Shown: positions 9,909-22,578, numbered from the stretch's first letter. The stretch: 64,000 nucleotides of DNA from Aselliscus stoliczkanus (GCA_033961575.1 CM066728.1:98532852-98596851); one strand, 5' to 3'. Numbers and translations are program-made. Notes: generated from the sequence alone by a model not told the origin.

Positions 9909-12900
9909 GGATTTAAAAGTCATGCTAGACCTGTACTTTCCCATGTGAAATTAAATTGTATCTTAATTCAGTGGAAATTTAAATTAGCAGAATTAGAGCT
10001 TGAAGAAGTTATGAGCTCTGAGAGGTTTTGTTTTTGTTTTTGTTTTTTAAGTGATAAACCCTAGATTTACCAGAGTTTTCAAAAATTACTGATTTTTTTC
10101 TTATTAGGAGCTCTGAAACTATTGGAGAAAAACAAATTATGGGTTATCTATCATTTGACCATCAGATTTTTGTATACCATAAAAAATCAGAGAATTACAC
10201 AGCAGCTCCCCTCTCACAAGTGTCCTCATCTTACTGGTAAAATCCTCTTAATATGAACAATGAAAAGCTTGAGAAAGTACAGGGAGTGTAGGCCAGTTAT
10301 AGAAAGAGAGTGTGTGATCGTGCCAGTATGAGGGTCAGAAAGCCTGGTGGAAAGTGTCTGAGTATACCATAGCTAATGCTTTCTCTCCTTCTTGTTCTAC
10401 CTTCCCTTATTTTTCATTTCTTATTCTGGGCCTCTTGTGCAGCTACATGTGGCTTGTTTCTCAATGTCCTTGAGATATTAACTCCTTTCTATCCTTCATA
10501 GTACTGAGAGAGTCCCCTGATCATCTCTATTCTCAGGATGGCAGCCTTGGCCTTGGCCTTGGCCTTGCCTGGTAGACCAGAGTGCAGAGACCCTCTGTGG
10601 CAAAATCTCCAGGCATAACCTTGAGCTGTCAGTCATAGTGAAGGAGGTACAGTTTCTTAGTTATACAGATCATAAGGTACTCAGAGTCTAGCTGCTTCTC
10701 ATATAGACTTTTAGTCAATCTTTCTACGTTTACATATGTTTCCTAACATTGGATTGTATTGGTCGCCTTTATTCTTGAACTGTTTCTGGATTCTTTGGTG
10801 TGAATTGGACTTTCTCTTGGCATCTGTGCCTGCAAACTAAGTATTTCTCTGGTATGCTAAGTCCTTTATCACTGCTCCGTCTACGTTCTAGTATGCCAAA
10901 TTTTGTCAGTTTTCCAACCTTTTGGGTGTGTGTTTCTGTTTCATTTACCAATCATCTTACTGGCTTTTCAGGATGGAGTAGAGATAAACATGTCCATACC
11001 ACTATGTGTAAGTCTCATGTTTAAATCTGAGTATTTCTTTAGAGTAGAAAATTTAGAAAGTACCTGAAAAGGCTATTTAAAGTTAAGACAACTTGTAACT
11101 TCTATCAAAGTTTACCCTTTTATCAACATAGATTTAGAGTGTTATTTTACTCTAGAAAATTTAAAAATTTACAGACATTAAAACATTGCCATTTAATATA
11201 TAAACAATTGTACCTAGTACTCTCTAGGTTGGCTGTATGAGCTCTTATCTCTATTTGTGTCTTATAAATGTTAATATTAGAAACTCAGGATAATAGATAT
11301 AATTATTTTCATAAATACTATTAAAACTGAAATAATAGTTTACACATTATTACATAATATATTACACATTAGAATATATACACAGTCTAAGTTCAGGGTG
11401 ATATTCACTGCCTCCCATCACATGTATTTCCCACGTTTGAATGCACTAAGGATTAAAGTGCAAATATTCAGAAGATTGTATTAGCAAATTTGATGAATAC
11501 TGCAGACATTCAAATTCAAAGTATTTAAAAATTGGAAGTGCAGTTGTTTTGTCCTACATATATAATTTCTAGGCTAGTTCTAGTGCACCATTTAATTATA
11601 GGAATGTAAGATGAGAAACAGTGAAAAGAAGTAAAGAAGAGGTAACACTAAGATAGCATCACAGCATCTATAACAACTCTCATTCACTCTCCCCCATTAA
11701 AAAGCCTGACGTCCCAAAAATGATTGTGCAGAGCATATTGCGATTGGACTGGAAAATGAAATTAAATTGCACTATTGGTCTTGGTCTTTATCACATTATG
11801 TTCAGTCCTTCTGGGTGTGGGAATTGGGCAGTAGAAAATGATATAGAGGAGAATAAATATTTAAGGATTTGGTGTAAAGTTTCTAAACCATACACATACA
11901 CAAAAACTTTCATGAGAAGTACATGCGGATGCATGTAAAAAGACTTCAGAAGAAATAGTTAAGTTCTGTAACAAGGAATATAACTTTTTAAAAAATTAGC
12001 CGAGAGTGGTGGCACCTCGTGTTCAGAAATAAGCAAATACGTAAATTGCTTTGAAATCCAATAATAAGTACACTTATATATTAACACAGATAGTAATTAC
12101 ATTTTTAAAAGGAGCTATTTATTATTTTATTTGCACAACTATAGATATTATTGAGAAGGTACACTTATCCTCCAAATTTTTATTACTGGTGATAAATCTT
12201 TGAGTTTTAAAGTGTATTATTATTATGTTTTCATCATCACAGTTTTTATATGGTTTAAGAAATTCATTTACTTTTGAAAAAGTTTAATTTAGACCATCAA
12301 ATATACCTTTCTTTTTTCACTACGAAAAAAATTTTCCCTAAGGTTCAGTCTTTGCAAACTGCACATTTTAATGAGACAGATATTTTATTGGGCCAAGTTT
12401 CTTCAAAGAAAGAATACTTCTATGCTTTTGTCAAAATGTTAGACATCTTTAAACAGTGCCTTCTAAAAACTTCTGAAGTCAACACATTTTAATAGACTTT
12501 ATGATAATTTCTTGTCTTTTCTTTAAAATGAATCCATATACAATTCATCTAGGTTAATGTGCAAGTTAGATACATATATGAAAAAGCATAATTAGGACAA
12601 AATGAAAAGTATATATGTTCTTGTAATTATTTTCCTGATGTTACCTCTTTCCACAATTCCATTTCCTGGAATAAAGATGAATTATTAAGGGTCCCATTCA
12701 TAAAAGACCCTGCCTTCAGAAGAGACTTTATTATTGCTTGGTGGTTTGAATTTTACATAAAAATGACATCTTTAATCTATTGATACCTAATAATTTGAAG
12801 CAGCAATGATAGAAGTCTAAATCACAATAATCAGTTGTGGTAGTGGATGGAGAACTGGAATCCTAACAGCTTAATTTCATTTTTTTAATTGTTTTGTCCT

Positions 12901-13127
12901 ATTTTTGATGTGTTGCTATGTGCTGTTGCCCAGAAATTTCTTCAAGTAACAGATTTGACAGTCAATAATGTGTAAGTCTGGAGAGGATCCTTCATGCTGA
13001 CCTTGTGTTGTTAGGGCCTGGAACAGAATTATCTTTTTGCAGTAGACAGCAAAAGTTTCCTCCCTGTTCCACTGCCCATTGGCACTGGGATAAAGATGGC
13101 CAATGTCTTTCATGTATTGCCCTGGTC
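9909..13127. other. Unique A+T-rich DNA, no gene seen
   Basis: I recognise no exon or clear repeat. A (ccttgg) hexamer is repeated about four times at 10546-10567. A short segment near 11998-12024 recalls the start of 7SL/Alu-like sequence but quickly diverges. 11000-12600 is strongly A+T-rich. Confidence 0.5.
10546..10567. repeat. Short (CCTTGG)n tandem repeat
   Basis: About four near-perfect copies of a 6-bp unit, 'ccttgg', end in 'ccttgcctgg'. It is too short for any function to be read from it. Confidence 0.8.
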
Positions 13128-13320
13128 AAAGGGGACTGATTTATTTTATGTATCAACTTGACTGGGCCAGGGAGGGCCCAGATAGTGTGCCAAATTTTAT
13201 TCGGGGTATGTCTGTGAGGGTATATGTGGAAGAAATTAACATTTGAATAAGTAGATTGAATAAAGTAAATCATTCTCCCTAATGTAGATAGGACCTCATC
13301 CAATCAATTAATGGTCTGAA
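13128..13320 (+). mobile_element. MLT2 (ERVL) LTR fragment
   Basis: The 5' part of an MLT2-type LTR: 'tatcaacttgactgggcc', 'agggcccagata', 'gtctgtgagggt', 'attaacatttgaataag' and 'cctcatccaatcaatta'. The 3' half is missing or too degraded to see. Confidence 0.75.
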
Positions 13321-13599
13321 GTGTTGGGAGAAGTGAAGAGGTTAACAAATTCAGTAAGAACATGGAGTGGGGGGTGGGGAATGAGAACTGCCCTGCCACA
13401 GTGTTAGTAGAGGAGAGAGGGCATTGAATATAAATGATATTGTATAGGTAGGGTATGAGAATTTTGATATCTGAGAAAGAGGGGGCGGGAATGAATGTGT
13501 GAGAGAGGGAGAGTAGTAGAATAAAGACAACTGGTATTTGAGGCATAAATGACTTAGAAAGATCAGGTTCCTTTGTAGTAATGCATGGGGTGAGTTTGT

Positions 13600-14430
13600 T
13601 TTAGGCTACATTGCATTTCAATGGCTAGTGACATATTTATGCAGAGATATTAGACAGTCTGTTGAAAATAGAAGGGAGAGGACTTGGAGCCTATACAGCA
13701 AGTGTAGATCTAGAATCTGCATAGATTAATATTTGACTATATGGAAGTGAGTGAAATTCCCACGGAAAAATGTATGAAGACAGAACAAATATTAGATAAA
13801 TTCAGCCCTGGCACTTCCTTTAAGGAAAACAGGAATTAAAAGAAGGTGGTCCCTGAAGAAGTCCAAGGAAAGAACAAAGAAAAAGCCAATCCAAAAAAAG
13901 AGTTTCCAAAATCAAGAGAAAGATTAACAACCTCAGTTGCTACCTAGAGATCCAGATAAGTAGTGCTAAGGCAAATCAGAAGGGATTTCCCCAGAATTTC
14001 AGGAAACCCTTGAGGGATCAATTTCAGTGGACTCCTGATGGCAGAAGCTAGAGTGTCTGTGGCTGTAGTCTATGAGTGGGTATCAAAGTTACTCAATGCC
14101 GTAGATTATTTTCAAGAGGCTTTGCAATGAAGTAAATGGGGATCAGTGGGCAATATTTTGAGGGATTGGAAGATTAAGATCAGGCTAGAAGAGGTCCCTG
14201 AGTGTTTGTGGCCTGAGGACTGGGAATCAGCCATGTGAAGTAAACAGAATCCTAGCTGCAAGATGATGCTAGAGGGAGGAGGAAAGGATTAAGTCGAGAA
14301 GGGTGCATAGGCTCTTAGTAAAGTAGAGGAGAGATTATTTTGGAGAAAAGGACAAAATAAAGTTAAAAATGAAAGACTTCAAAGCTATTTGGAGTGAAAA
14401 GTAGTGAAGTTATAAGCTCTCCTAAGATGG
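13600..14430 (-). mobile_element. L2 LINE relic, probable
   Basis: Purine-rich, degraded sequence resembling the non-coding 3' part of L2 read on its minus strand, with 'gaagtccaagg', 'gctacctagagatcc' and 'gatcaggctagaagagg'-like segments in the expected order. It is weaker than the L2 copies at 44580 and 61260. Confidence 0.4.
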
Positions 14431-14631
14431 TTCTGTAGTTCAATGGATAGAAGGCAGCCTCACGACGGGGAGGATGGCAGAACTGAAATATAAAGGAAGC
14501 TGACCTGCAATGATGGCTCAGTGAAATGTGCAGTGGCTGCAAATAGGAAGAAAGTTTCCCAAGGAGAGCTTAAATAGACCAGAGCCTTAAAAGACAATGT
14601 ACACAGTGAAGTGATATTTTAAAAGGGGAGC

Positions 14632-14818
14632 ATGGGCTTTTGAGTCAGGCAGATTTGAAATCAATATTCGATGCTCTGACTTATTTATTATCCACGTGAC
14701 TTTGGTCAGTTTATATATTTGTGCTGAGTTTCAGGTTCCTCATCTAAAACCTGGGAATCATACGTTGTACTATGTGGTGGTTTTATTACCACTAAGGTAA
14801 TGTGAATAAAGGGCTTAC
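14632..14818 (+). mobile_element. MIR SINE
   Basis: Ancient CORE-SINE in sense orientation: 'gggcttttgagtcaggcaga', 'cacgtgactttggtcag', 'gtttcaggttcctcatct', then 'taaggtaatgtgaataaagg' at the end. Confidence 0.8.
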
Positions 14819-15230
14819 CAACAATAGTGCTTATCTAATAACTTGTCATCTTCAAGTGGTGACCATATCTTGCCATTATTCAAACACAATGGCTGTCTCA
14901 CGTGGCTGTCTCATCGTGAAAGCTTTCTTGTCTAAGGCGGTTGGCAACAGGAGCAATTTAAGAAATGTAACACTTTCCTGCTGTACTTCAGGACACACCA
15001 CATTAATTATTGTTAATTGTGACTAGCAGGCAATATTGAACTGTAACCATTAAGTCCTTCTTGCCACTTTGGTTGTGTCTTATAGGCTTAGGCATTGATT
15101 AATATATCGTACAAATGAATATCTTTTTTGGCCAAAAACCCATTTCTGGAAGCATCAAGTTTCCTTTAGCTTAAAAGTCAGGAACCTATAGTCTGCAGAT
15201 AATTCTGCCTGATCACCTCTTTCTGCAGAG
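14819..15230. other. Unique DNA, nothing recognised
   Basis: There is no repeat or exon I can name. The short open frames have no familiar motif. Confidence 0.45.
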
Positions 15231-15239
15231 AAACATTTT

Positions 15240-15402
15240 AGAGTAATGCAGCTATATTTGTTCATTTAAGTACTGTGTATGGCTGCTTTTACACTGCAGT
15301 GGCCAAATAGAGCAGTTGCAACATAGATTGTATGGCTTGCAAATCTTAAAACATTTAATACCTGGCTCTTTACAGAAGAGTTGGCTGACTCTGCTCTAGG
15401 TA
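15240..15402 (-). mobile_element. hAT-Charlie family DNA transposon relic
   Basis: Read on the minus strand it starts near 'ctagagcagagtcagccaac' and continues with 'ttgcaagccatacaatct', 'gttgcaactgctctatttgg' and 'aagcagccatacacagta', the classic string of a non-autonomous Charlie element. The far end is unclear and may reach to about 15170. Confidence 0.75.
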
Positions 15403-16990
15403 ATAAACTCATATTGCTAGTCAAATCATGCCTGAATGTCAGGGTCACCATTGCAACAGTTAATATTTGTATTTATTCATGAAGACTGCCATCACTTTGC
15501 AGTGTGGTACATGGATAAGGTTCTTCATTCATCTGGAAGTTTATATTATAAATATTACATGTCCTGTTTCTATACTGTTTACTAAAAACCTGACCATAAA
15601 TGTAGGCTCTGAAATTTTAATATTGCTCCTTTCCTTTTTACTTATCATATTCAAAGAACAAAATGTTAACATTATGTGTACAAACTTCCAAACTGCCAAA
15701 GGACTAACCCAAAAAGATGAGTATGCAAGTGAAATTTATATTTTGCAAGGCAAAATTTCATGAAATATTAATAAAATGAAACATTAATGTCTATTCATGA
15801 TTCTGCTCCCCCCATTCAAGTTGTAAACACCAAGTTTAACTTCTAATTGATAAAAGTAGAAGCAAAACACTTCCTATAGGGGCTTTTATTTTTAATGAGC
15901 TTTACGTTACCAGAAGATATTAGGGGCATGAAACACACCATCCCCTCTCCTCTTCCCAGCCTCTCCCAAGATGAAGAACTATTTGTTAAAAAGAATATGC
16001 TCTGGTGAGAAAGAGAAGGCTGATTGCTTGTCCCACAAATAATGCAATACAGCAAAGGCATCTAAAAGGTACACAGCAGAACTGCACAATAAATAACCCA
16101 AACCAAGTGCAATGTATGTATGTGTACTATAATAAAACTGGATGGTACTTTTAATCTAGTTCATGTCTAATTGCCAGATATCTCATTATGTCTTAATCAC
16201 ACATGTAGTTATCTACAAATAACTACACTGTCTTTTTAAAGCATTGGCTAAGGAGTCCCTCTTGCTAAATGTTAGGATCACTAAAGGGCTATGTTTTCAC
16301 TTACACTTCAATTGATGTTGTTATTTAAAACCCTGATGTATTGAGTTCCTGTACACATCCCTACATATTCTCATTCTACCTCATACTCCAATAAATATAA
16401 CTTTATTTCTATGCTTTAATGGATAAGTGAGGTCACATGACTGCTTTGTTCATACATGTATCCATGAAATGTAGTATAAATTGGTTTCAGTGGCACCTCC
16501 ATAATTGTTCTTGGAGTTCATTGAATTTAACTTATTTCATGGATTGACTATAATGAATATCCTTATGTATAATGAAGAATTCTAAAGAGCAAAATATGTT
16601 TCATTGCAAAATGCCACATGCATATTTATCTCTGCCTATTCACCTATGAAATTATAATGCCCCGATTCCTATGTTATGGAAATGTCAAGTTTCCATCATA
16701 TTAATGCAGGTTTCATGCAGATAAATATAAATAAATTGTTATGTAATTAAGTGAAAAATAAATCACATCATCCTTATTCATGATGTGTGGTTTGTTTTTT
16801 TCTGTAAAGCAGTGCTGACTAAGGTAGTTGAGGCCTCCTTCCTCAATTAGGATCTTGCTGAAGTGATTTTTCTTTCATCTGTAGACTGACCCATGTTTCT
16901 GCCCCCAGATTGCATAACTAAATTGTAATTTAATTTCCTATGATTTTAGCTTTTTCTCCTCATAGAAGGTAAACTTTAAAAAAGTAAAAA
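15403..16990. other. Unique A+T-rich DNA, no gene seen
   Basis: I recognise no exon or repeat. The open frame at 15467-15763 (about 98 codons) is hydrophobic with no familiar domain. Its position in A+T-rich DNA suggests chance. Confidence 0.5.
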
Positions 16991-16995
16991 GTAGA

Positions 16996-17112
16996 GGGCT
17001 GGCCGAGTGGCGCGGTGGTTAAGCACTGGCTTGGGAAGCCAGCAGCCCCAGTTCGGGTCCCACATATGAGAGCCAGTGACACTGCCTTCAAAAAAAATAA
17101 AATTAAATTAAA
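16996..17112 (+). mobile_element. Short tRNA-derived SINE (head-only form)
   Basis: Third plus-strand copy of the short SINE, with 'gggctggccgagtggcgcgg' at the start, B-box-like 'cagttcgggtccc', end 'gacactgccttc' and an A-rich tail with 'aaatta' units. I could not fix clear target duplications. Confidence 0.85.
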
Positions 17113-17189
17113 ATGTTTATATTTCCATATCAGAAAAAAAATAGGCATGTGTATTATATAAGAACAAATATGCTACCCAATATATTGGG

Positions 17190-17310
17190 TATTCTTTATT
17201 CCAGACACTGTGGTTTTAAATATTATTATATTACATTTAAACCTCACCACAACTCCATGAACTAGATGATATATCTGTTTTATAGATAAGGAAAATTATG
17301 TTTGAGCTAT
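17190..17310 (-). mobile_element. MIR SINE fragment, probable
   Basis: The minus-strand MIR pattern can be followed: 'ccagacactgtggttttaaa', 'aaacctcaccacaactcca', then 'ctgttttatagataagg'. It is degraded and truncated. Confidence 0.6.
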
Positions 17311-18430
17311 ATGTACAGTAAAACAGCCATTTTGTGTAACATTAGACACCCTGCTTAGAAGGCATGCTATTATCCCAACCCTAAAGTTTGCAATATCCGT
17401 AGTTTGATGAAGATAATTAAAAATGAGTATGTATACAGCAAAGTCTATAAGTTCAAGGTGAATATTGGTAAGTTGAATAGGAGAGAATTTCACTTTGTAT
17501 CTTCAATGTCCACACATTAAAGTAGGAATTAATATGATCTATACAGAATTGAAATGGTGGCGATAAAGATATAGATACTTAAAAAAACACACAAATATGT
17601 ATAATTGAGCAGTGCAGCCCTGAGCCTTGGGAAAAGGGAGCCTGCTCTTAGCTCAATGCCTCACTGGCTCCACTCAGTGTCAGGACCAGCCAAGGCTGAG
17701 AGTAAGTCGGGTCTGTCAACACCGCATCTTGTTCCACATGTGACTTAGTTACGTCAAAATCTTCTGGTTCCCTCTGTGGAATAGCTGGCACTGGCAAGGC
17801 TATCTTAATGTAGTGGTCCACTGGACACTGACACCCAAGAAGGTCATCTCATGCTGTGCAATATCTGAGCCTGTCTCTGCAAGGGCTTCTAAAGATTGTT
17901 GCTCAGTAATGACAATGGACCCTCCTAGTCACTATACTTATTTCTCTTTTGCTTTCAATCAATGTAATGGCACATGCTACCCTTGGCTAGTTTTACGCTA
18001 TGTTGAACAAGAGGCAGGCATTGCTTGTGCACTGAGATTGCTGTTCTTACCCTGCCATGGTCCTCACTCATGCTCTTAACTGTTAGTAGGGTGGAAAGTC
18101 AACGATGGGCCCAACACAGTAAATGATCACATTCTAGGAATTCAAGGATTATGCTGTAATGAGTCCATGAAAAGTCATAGGTGGAAAATACTCTGTTCTA
18201 CATGTATTCTCTGAAAATCCAAAAAGCAAATTTAACATGTCCAGAAAAAAAATGATGTTCTTGTTTTTCTACCTAATCTAAGAAAAATGACATTCATTGT
18301 TATTATTATCAAATCACAGACACAAGGTTTGAGAGATTCACTGAAAGCCAATATTAATGGGCAATGGATGAGTAATGATGTAAACTTCATTAAATAAGTG
18401 GCATTAGGAGACTTCTAAGACCAAAAGATC
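17311..18430. other. Unassigned DNA, slightly G+C-richer centre
   Basis: The part 17610-18120 is richer in G+C than its surroundings and contains an 88-codon frame from 17813 with several Cys residues. I recognise neither a protein family nor a repeat. A decayed LTR or retroposed fragment is possible but not supported by any motif I can point to. Confidence 0.4.
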
Positions 18431-18432
18431 TA

Positions 18433-18726
18433 TGGTTGGCCCTTGAGCAACATGGGTTTGTGCTAGATTTTTTCAGTTAAAAACAGTTAACCTGGCCCTT
18501 CTTATCCATGGGTTGTGCATCTAATGGATTTGATCAAGCTCAAATTGAAAACATCTTTGTTGGGGAATCAACAGTTGGAAATGCAAAAATACTGTTTTGG
18601 ATCTGGGTTGGTTGAATCTATGGATTTGAAGTGCCGACTACTGAAGAGTGAAAAGTTAATTTAGGAGTTTTGGACTGCGGGGAAGGTTGGATACCCTAAC
18701 GCTCCATGTTATACAAGAGTCAACTG
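18433..18726 (+). mobile_element. Tigger-type (TcMar) non-autonomous element, MER8-like
   Basis: The ends read 'tggttggcccttgagcaaca' and, inverted at the right, 'caagagtcaactg', both flanked by TA, as expected for a Tc1/mariner-superfamily Tigger element. Internal pieces 'ttggttgaatctatggattt' and 'gtgccgactactgaa' also fit. It has no coding capacity. Confidence 0.75.
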
Positions 18727-19478
18727 TATATTTCCATACAGACTTGAAGAGCTATTGTGAATAATAATATCAATGCTAACTTTTCCTTGTGACAGTACAT
18801 GTAAAATTAGCTCGTAATGGTACATATGACCATAAAGCACACTGAGCTGGTTCCTGGACCTGAAAAGGAAGAGATGGTGCTGGGCATGAGGATGCATATG
18901 CAGTTTGGGCAATAAGCAAGCACATTAACAATTTTCTGCTACCCATATTTTCTATTTGTCTTTACAACAATTCACTCTGCCTCAGATGAGTCCATGGCTT
19001 TTGTAGTACAGATTTTAATCAAATTATTTATACAGACAGACTCACAAAAATACCCATCTGAAAGCTGTATACCCAATAGGTAGCTTTTTAAAAAATCGCT
19101 ATAGAGAATGATCATGAAAGCCAATAAAAGTATCATTAGAAAAGTACTAGGAGCATGAAGTAGCAGTTGAGGTTGGAGGCCAGACAATTTTAATGGCATT
19201 AACCTATAAAATTGTGAACTGTTTTCTTCCCCAGTACCCATATGCTTGGTTGGTAGAACAGGAAAGAATAACCATTGCTTAGATTTTGGTAAAATGAAAA
19301 TAGAGAAATGAAAGACAAGGAAGAAGAAGATAAAGATAAGGGAAGAAATAACTACTGTACTGTGGTACCATGGCTGGATCAGGGCATAGTCTGGTGTCCT
19401 TTGCAAATTATGGCAGCAGATATGGGCATCTTATTTTCAGCTTTTTGTGAGGCATCAGCAGTTACTTTATTTTGAAGG
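18727..19478. other. Unique DNA, nothing recognised
   Basis: No repeat or exon is recognised. The 144-codon minus-strand frame at 18972-19406 begins with TTG and is dominated by hydrophobic residues, as expected from A+T-rich chance sequence. Confidence 0.45.
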
Positions 19479-19479
19479 C

Positions 19480-19840
19480 ATCCCCTGAGGTGCTCTCATC
19501 CTCCTATCTCAGTGACCTCCAAACTTTTAACATTATTACTTCCTTCTAAAATCCCCTCTCATTTTTCCTTTCCTTTGAAAATTCCTATTTATCCTCCAAG
19601 ATCTACTTCCAATGTTTAAACATTTGTGAAAACATAATTCCCTTTGCTGTACCAGTTAATTTTTCATCTTGTGCCTCTGTAGAACCTCAATTGTATGACT
19701 TCCAATATTGTATTTCAAACATTTGCTTATGCATCAATTTTATCTTGGTTTTGTACATTTCTTTAGGACAGAAATTATACCTAATTCATTTTCCTACTGT
19801 ATCTACTTTGTACGCAGTAGTTTGCTCAATGAGTCATAGA
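19480..19840 (+). mobile_element. L2 LINE 3' end
   Basis: The order of L2 3' sequence is clear: 'tcctccaagatctacttcc', 'ttccctttgctgtacc', 'tttaggacagaaattatacc' and 'cctactgtatctactttg', ending near 'agtttgctcaatgagt'. It is ancient and highly diverged. Confidence 0.65.
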
Positions 19841-20696
19841 ATAAAATGTAGAAACAGAACATGGAGAACGGTAAATAAAAGAACCTAATCTCCGTCTTTC
19901 TCTCTCTCCTCTTTTCTTCTTAAATAACAGAGTAGAACTAGAGTGATACTTACAGTTTAATAACTATTCATATATGATTTTAAATGCATATTCTTCTAAT
20001 GCCAAGGTAACTTCCACAAACACATAAGAACAAAATGCAAGAAATATACTAACTTTAGATGGAAATGCAAATGACCAATTTGAATGAATACATTTATATT
20101 GATATTAGGAAGGTTAATATTTTGAGACATACAAGTAATCAAAATAGAAACTATAATTTTTTTGTTCTTTACATGAAATATGAGAATACCTATGTTTTGT
20201 GGCTAATTTGTTGTTAGAAAAAAATTACAAAAATTGCAATTTTAACAAGTTCACTGATATGTAAGACTTAAAATATAAATTAGGTAGCAGTAAGTTTCTA
20301 GAGTTCAAAGTGTTAGTCCATTAGTTAATTTTCCAGTTTTAAACAGGGGATTTCATTTTAATAGTGTGATTTCCTTCCACATATGGAAGCTGTAAGTTAT
20401 TTTTTTCAGAGTCTTTCTGTAGTTCTCTGATTGATAAAATTAGTTTTGTTTTTCAAATGACATTTTAAAATTTTTATGAGCATAAAGATTATCAAGTTAA
20501 TAAGATGTGACTTTGTTTTTCAAATGATAACTCTAAAATTATAGAATTTACGTTCTATAGATAGTCAACACAATTATATTTTGGAGTGTCAGAAAGTGAG
20601 CTATAAATATAATACTATATAAGTAAGCATTAAAATAATATTTAAGCAATAATTGCAATTATAAATGTTAACTTTAATTTTCAAGCAATTTAAAAC
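19841..20696. other. Unique A+T-rich DNA
   Basis: Very A+T-rich, with no repeat, exon or motif I can name. Confidence 0.5.
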
Positions 20697-20699
20697 AAA

Positions 20700-21472
20700 G
20701 ATTTCTACACCTTCTTCATCCAATTGTCTATTCAAGGACACTTCAGTTGTTTCCATGTTTGGTCACCATGGATAATGCTGCAGTGAACATATGGGTACAT
20801 ATGTCTTTATGGACAAATGTTTTCAGATTTTTTTGGTAGATAACCCAGAAGAGGGATTGCTGGGTCATGTGGTAATTCTATTCTTAATTTTTTTAGGAAC
20901 TTCCATACTGTATTCTCTTGTGGCTATACCGATTTACATTCCCACCAGCAGTGTGTGAGGGTTCCTTTTTCTCCACAGCCTCCCCAACACTTGTTATTAT
21001 TTGTCTTGTTTTTAATAGCCATTCTAATAGGTATGAGGTGATATCTCTTTGTGATACATATATTCAGTGGAATACTACTCAGTCACACTTAAAGATGCAA
21101 TACTGCCACTTGCAACAATATAGATGGACCTTGAGATTATCAGGCTAAGTGAAATAAGTCAGACAGAAAAAGTCAAGAACCATATGACTTCATTCACATG
21201 TAGGATATAAAACTGAAAGCAACAAATGAATAAAACAAACCAACAAACCCCAGAGACAAACAAAAGTTTAGTGGTTACCAAAAGGTAAAGGGAAAGAGGG
21301 GGAGGTAAAAGTAGGAAAAGGGGGTGAAAAATATGGTGACTGAAGGAGATTTGACTTTAAGTCGTGAACACAGAATGCACCATGTGGGTGATGTACTATA
21401 GAATTGTACACTTGATACCCATATAATTTTATGACCCAATGTATCCCTAAACAATTTAATAAAAATAATCAA
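20700..21472 (+). mobile_element. L1 3' end with 5' inversion (twin priming)
   Basis: One L1 insertion in two opposite halves. From about 20702 to 21050 the ORF2 C-terminal region reads on the minus strand ('accatggataatgctgc', 'gattgctgggtcatgtgg', 'gaggtgatatctc'). From about 21051 to 21472 the continuation reads on the plus strand ('gtggaatactactcagtcac', 'gtgaaataagtcagacag', 3' UTR, A-rich end). The inverted half ends in the L1 just where the forward half begins, so almost nothing was lost at the joint. Confidence 0.85.
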
Positions 21473-21570
21473 TATTTCTAAAACATGAAATACATATTAT
21501 TTTGAAAATATGAAATATTTAAAAATAGGTTTATCTTTAGTGGCTTTATCTTTCATCCATTTGTCTAGAA

Positions 21571-21804
21571 CAGGGGTCGGCAAACTTTTGAGATGGAAAA
21601 GTCAATCCTTTCCCTCACAACAATGTAAAAATTATTCAAGAGCCATAAAATAAATGAAATCACCATTATCTGAATAATATTCTTTAAAATTTTTATAAAG
21701 GAAACCATGGTAGTTTTATTTTCATTTTCAATTTTACTTCAGAACCACATGTACATACCCCAAGAGCTGCATGTGGCTTGTGAGCCTCAGTTTGTCGACC
21801 CCTG
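21571..21804. mobile_element. hAT MITE with intact ends and 8-bp target duplication
   Basis: It has terminal inverted repeats 'caggggtcggcaaact' and 'agtttgtcgacccctg' (15 of 16 paired) and is flanked by 'gtctagaa' (21563-21570) and 'gtcaagaa' (21805-21812). The 234-bp interior is A+T-rich with no open frame. The end sequence and 8-bp duplication identify the hAT superfamily. It depends on a transposase encoded elsewhere. Confidence 0.85.
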
Positions 21805-21812
21805 GTCAAGAA

Positions 21813-22136
21813 CCAAAAATTTGTTTCAACATACACATTGTTTTCTTCTACTAATATTCAACCTCACTATGCATTTAAAATAAATAAATAAGATACTGAA
21901 ACATCAAAGATGGGAACAATTAATATTTGTATGTATAGAATTGTTCTTCTCATCTTAGTTGCTTTCATCCAGTATTTTTTTGTCCATTTATTTTTGTTAA
22001 CATCTCTCTGATATTTCTTTCCTTTTCTGTATATCTTGTTTTCTTTTTCACTTTTTTTCTAGTTGATATAATGAATATACCACATCTCAATTTTATTAAT
22101 AACACTTAATTCTTCATAAATGTCTTTTACTACCTT
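21813..22136. other. Unassigned T-rich DNA
   Basis: T-rich sequence between the hAT MITE and the long SINE. It may be part of an old antisense L1, but I cannot show this. Confidence 0.4.
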
Positions 22137-22148
22137 CTAGAGTTTCTT

Positions 22149-22578
22149 TTTTTTTTTTTTTTTAATTGGGGAATTGGGGAGGGGAACAGCATAGGGGAAT
22201 TGGGGAAGGGGAACAGACAAGTTGCTGTCCTTTTTTTCTTCAGTCTAGTTGTGGAGGACATCGCTTCACTGGCCCATGTTGGTATTGTCATTGCGCTCTT
22301 CCTGGGTGAGGCAGTTGCTTGCTGTCCTCTGGATGGTCGCTCACAGCGGCTCTTGGCTGCTCACTCCAGCCGGCCACTCACTTTGGCTGCCAGCCACTCA
22401 CTGTAGCTTATGGAAACCCACAGCAGCACGGGCTGCAGCTACCCAGGAGATTGGGACTCATGGCAGCCCAGCTCCAGGTGTAGCTGTTGTTCACCATCTT
22501 TGCTGTAGAGGGCAGTGTCACTGGCCCTCATATGCGGGATCCGAACTGGCTCTTAACCAACGTGCCACTGGGCCGGCC
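22149..22578 (-). mobile_element. Long composite tRNA-derived SINE
   Basis: On the minus strand: tRNA-like head ('agggccggcccagtggcac'), '...ccctcta', an internal region of short repeats ('gctgccagccactcac'), then a tail with 'ttccccttcccc' and 'ttccccaatt', and poly(A) (T run at 22147-22163). Target duplications 'ctagagtttctt' are perfect (22137-22148 and 22579-22590). The open frames of 68 and 142 codons here are antisense SINE sequence. Confidence 0.9.

Noticed and set aside
11998..12024. Alu/7SL-like 'attagccgagagtggtggca'
   Set aside because: Similarity is about 20-25 nt and then stops. Alu does not occur outside primates, so chance is more likely.
18972..19406. 144-codon minus-strand frame rich in hydrophobic residues
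   Set aside because: The start is TTG, and hydrophobic runs are expected from A+T-rich chance sequence.
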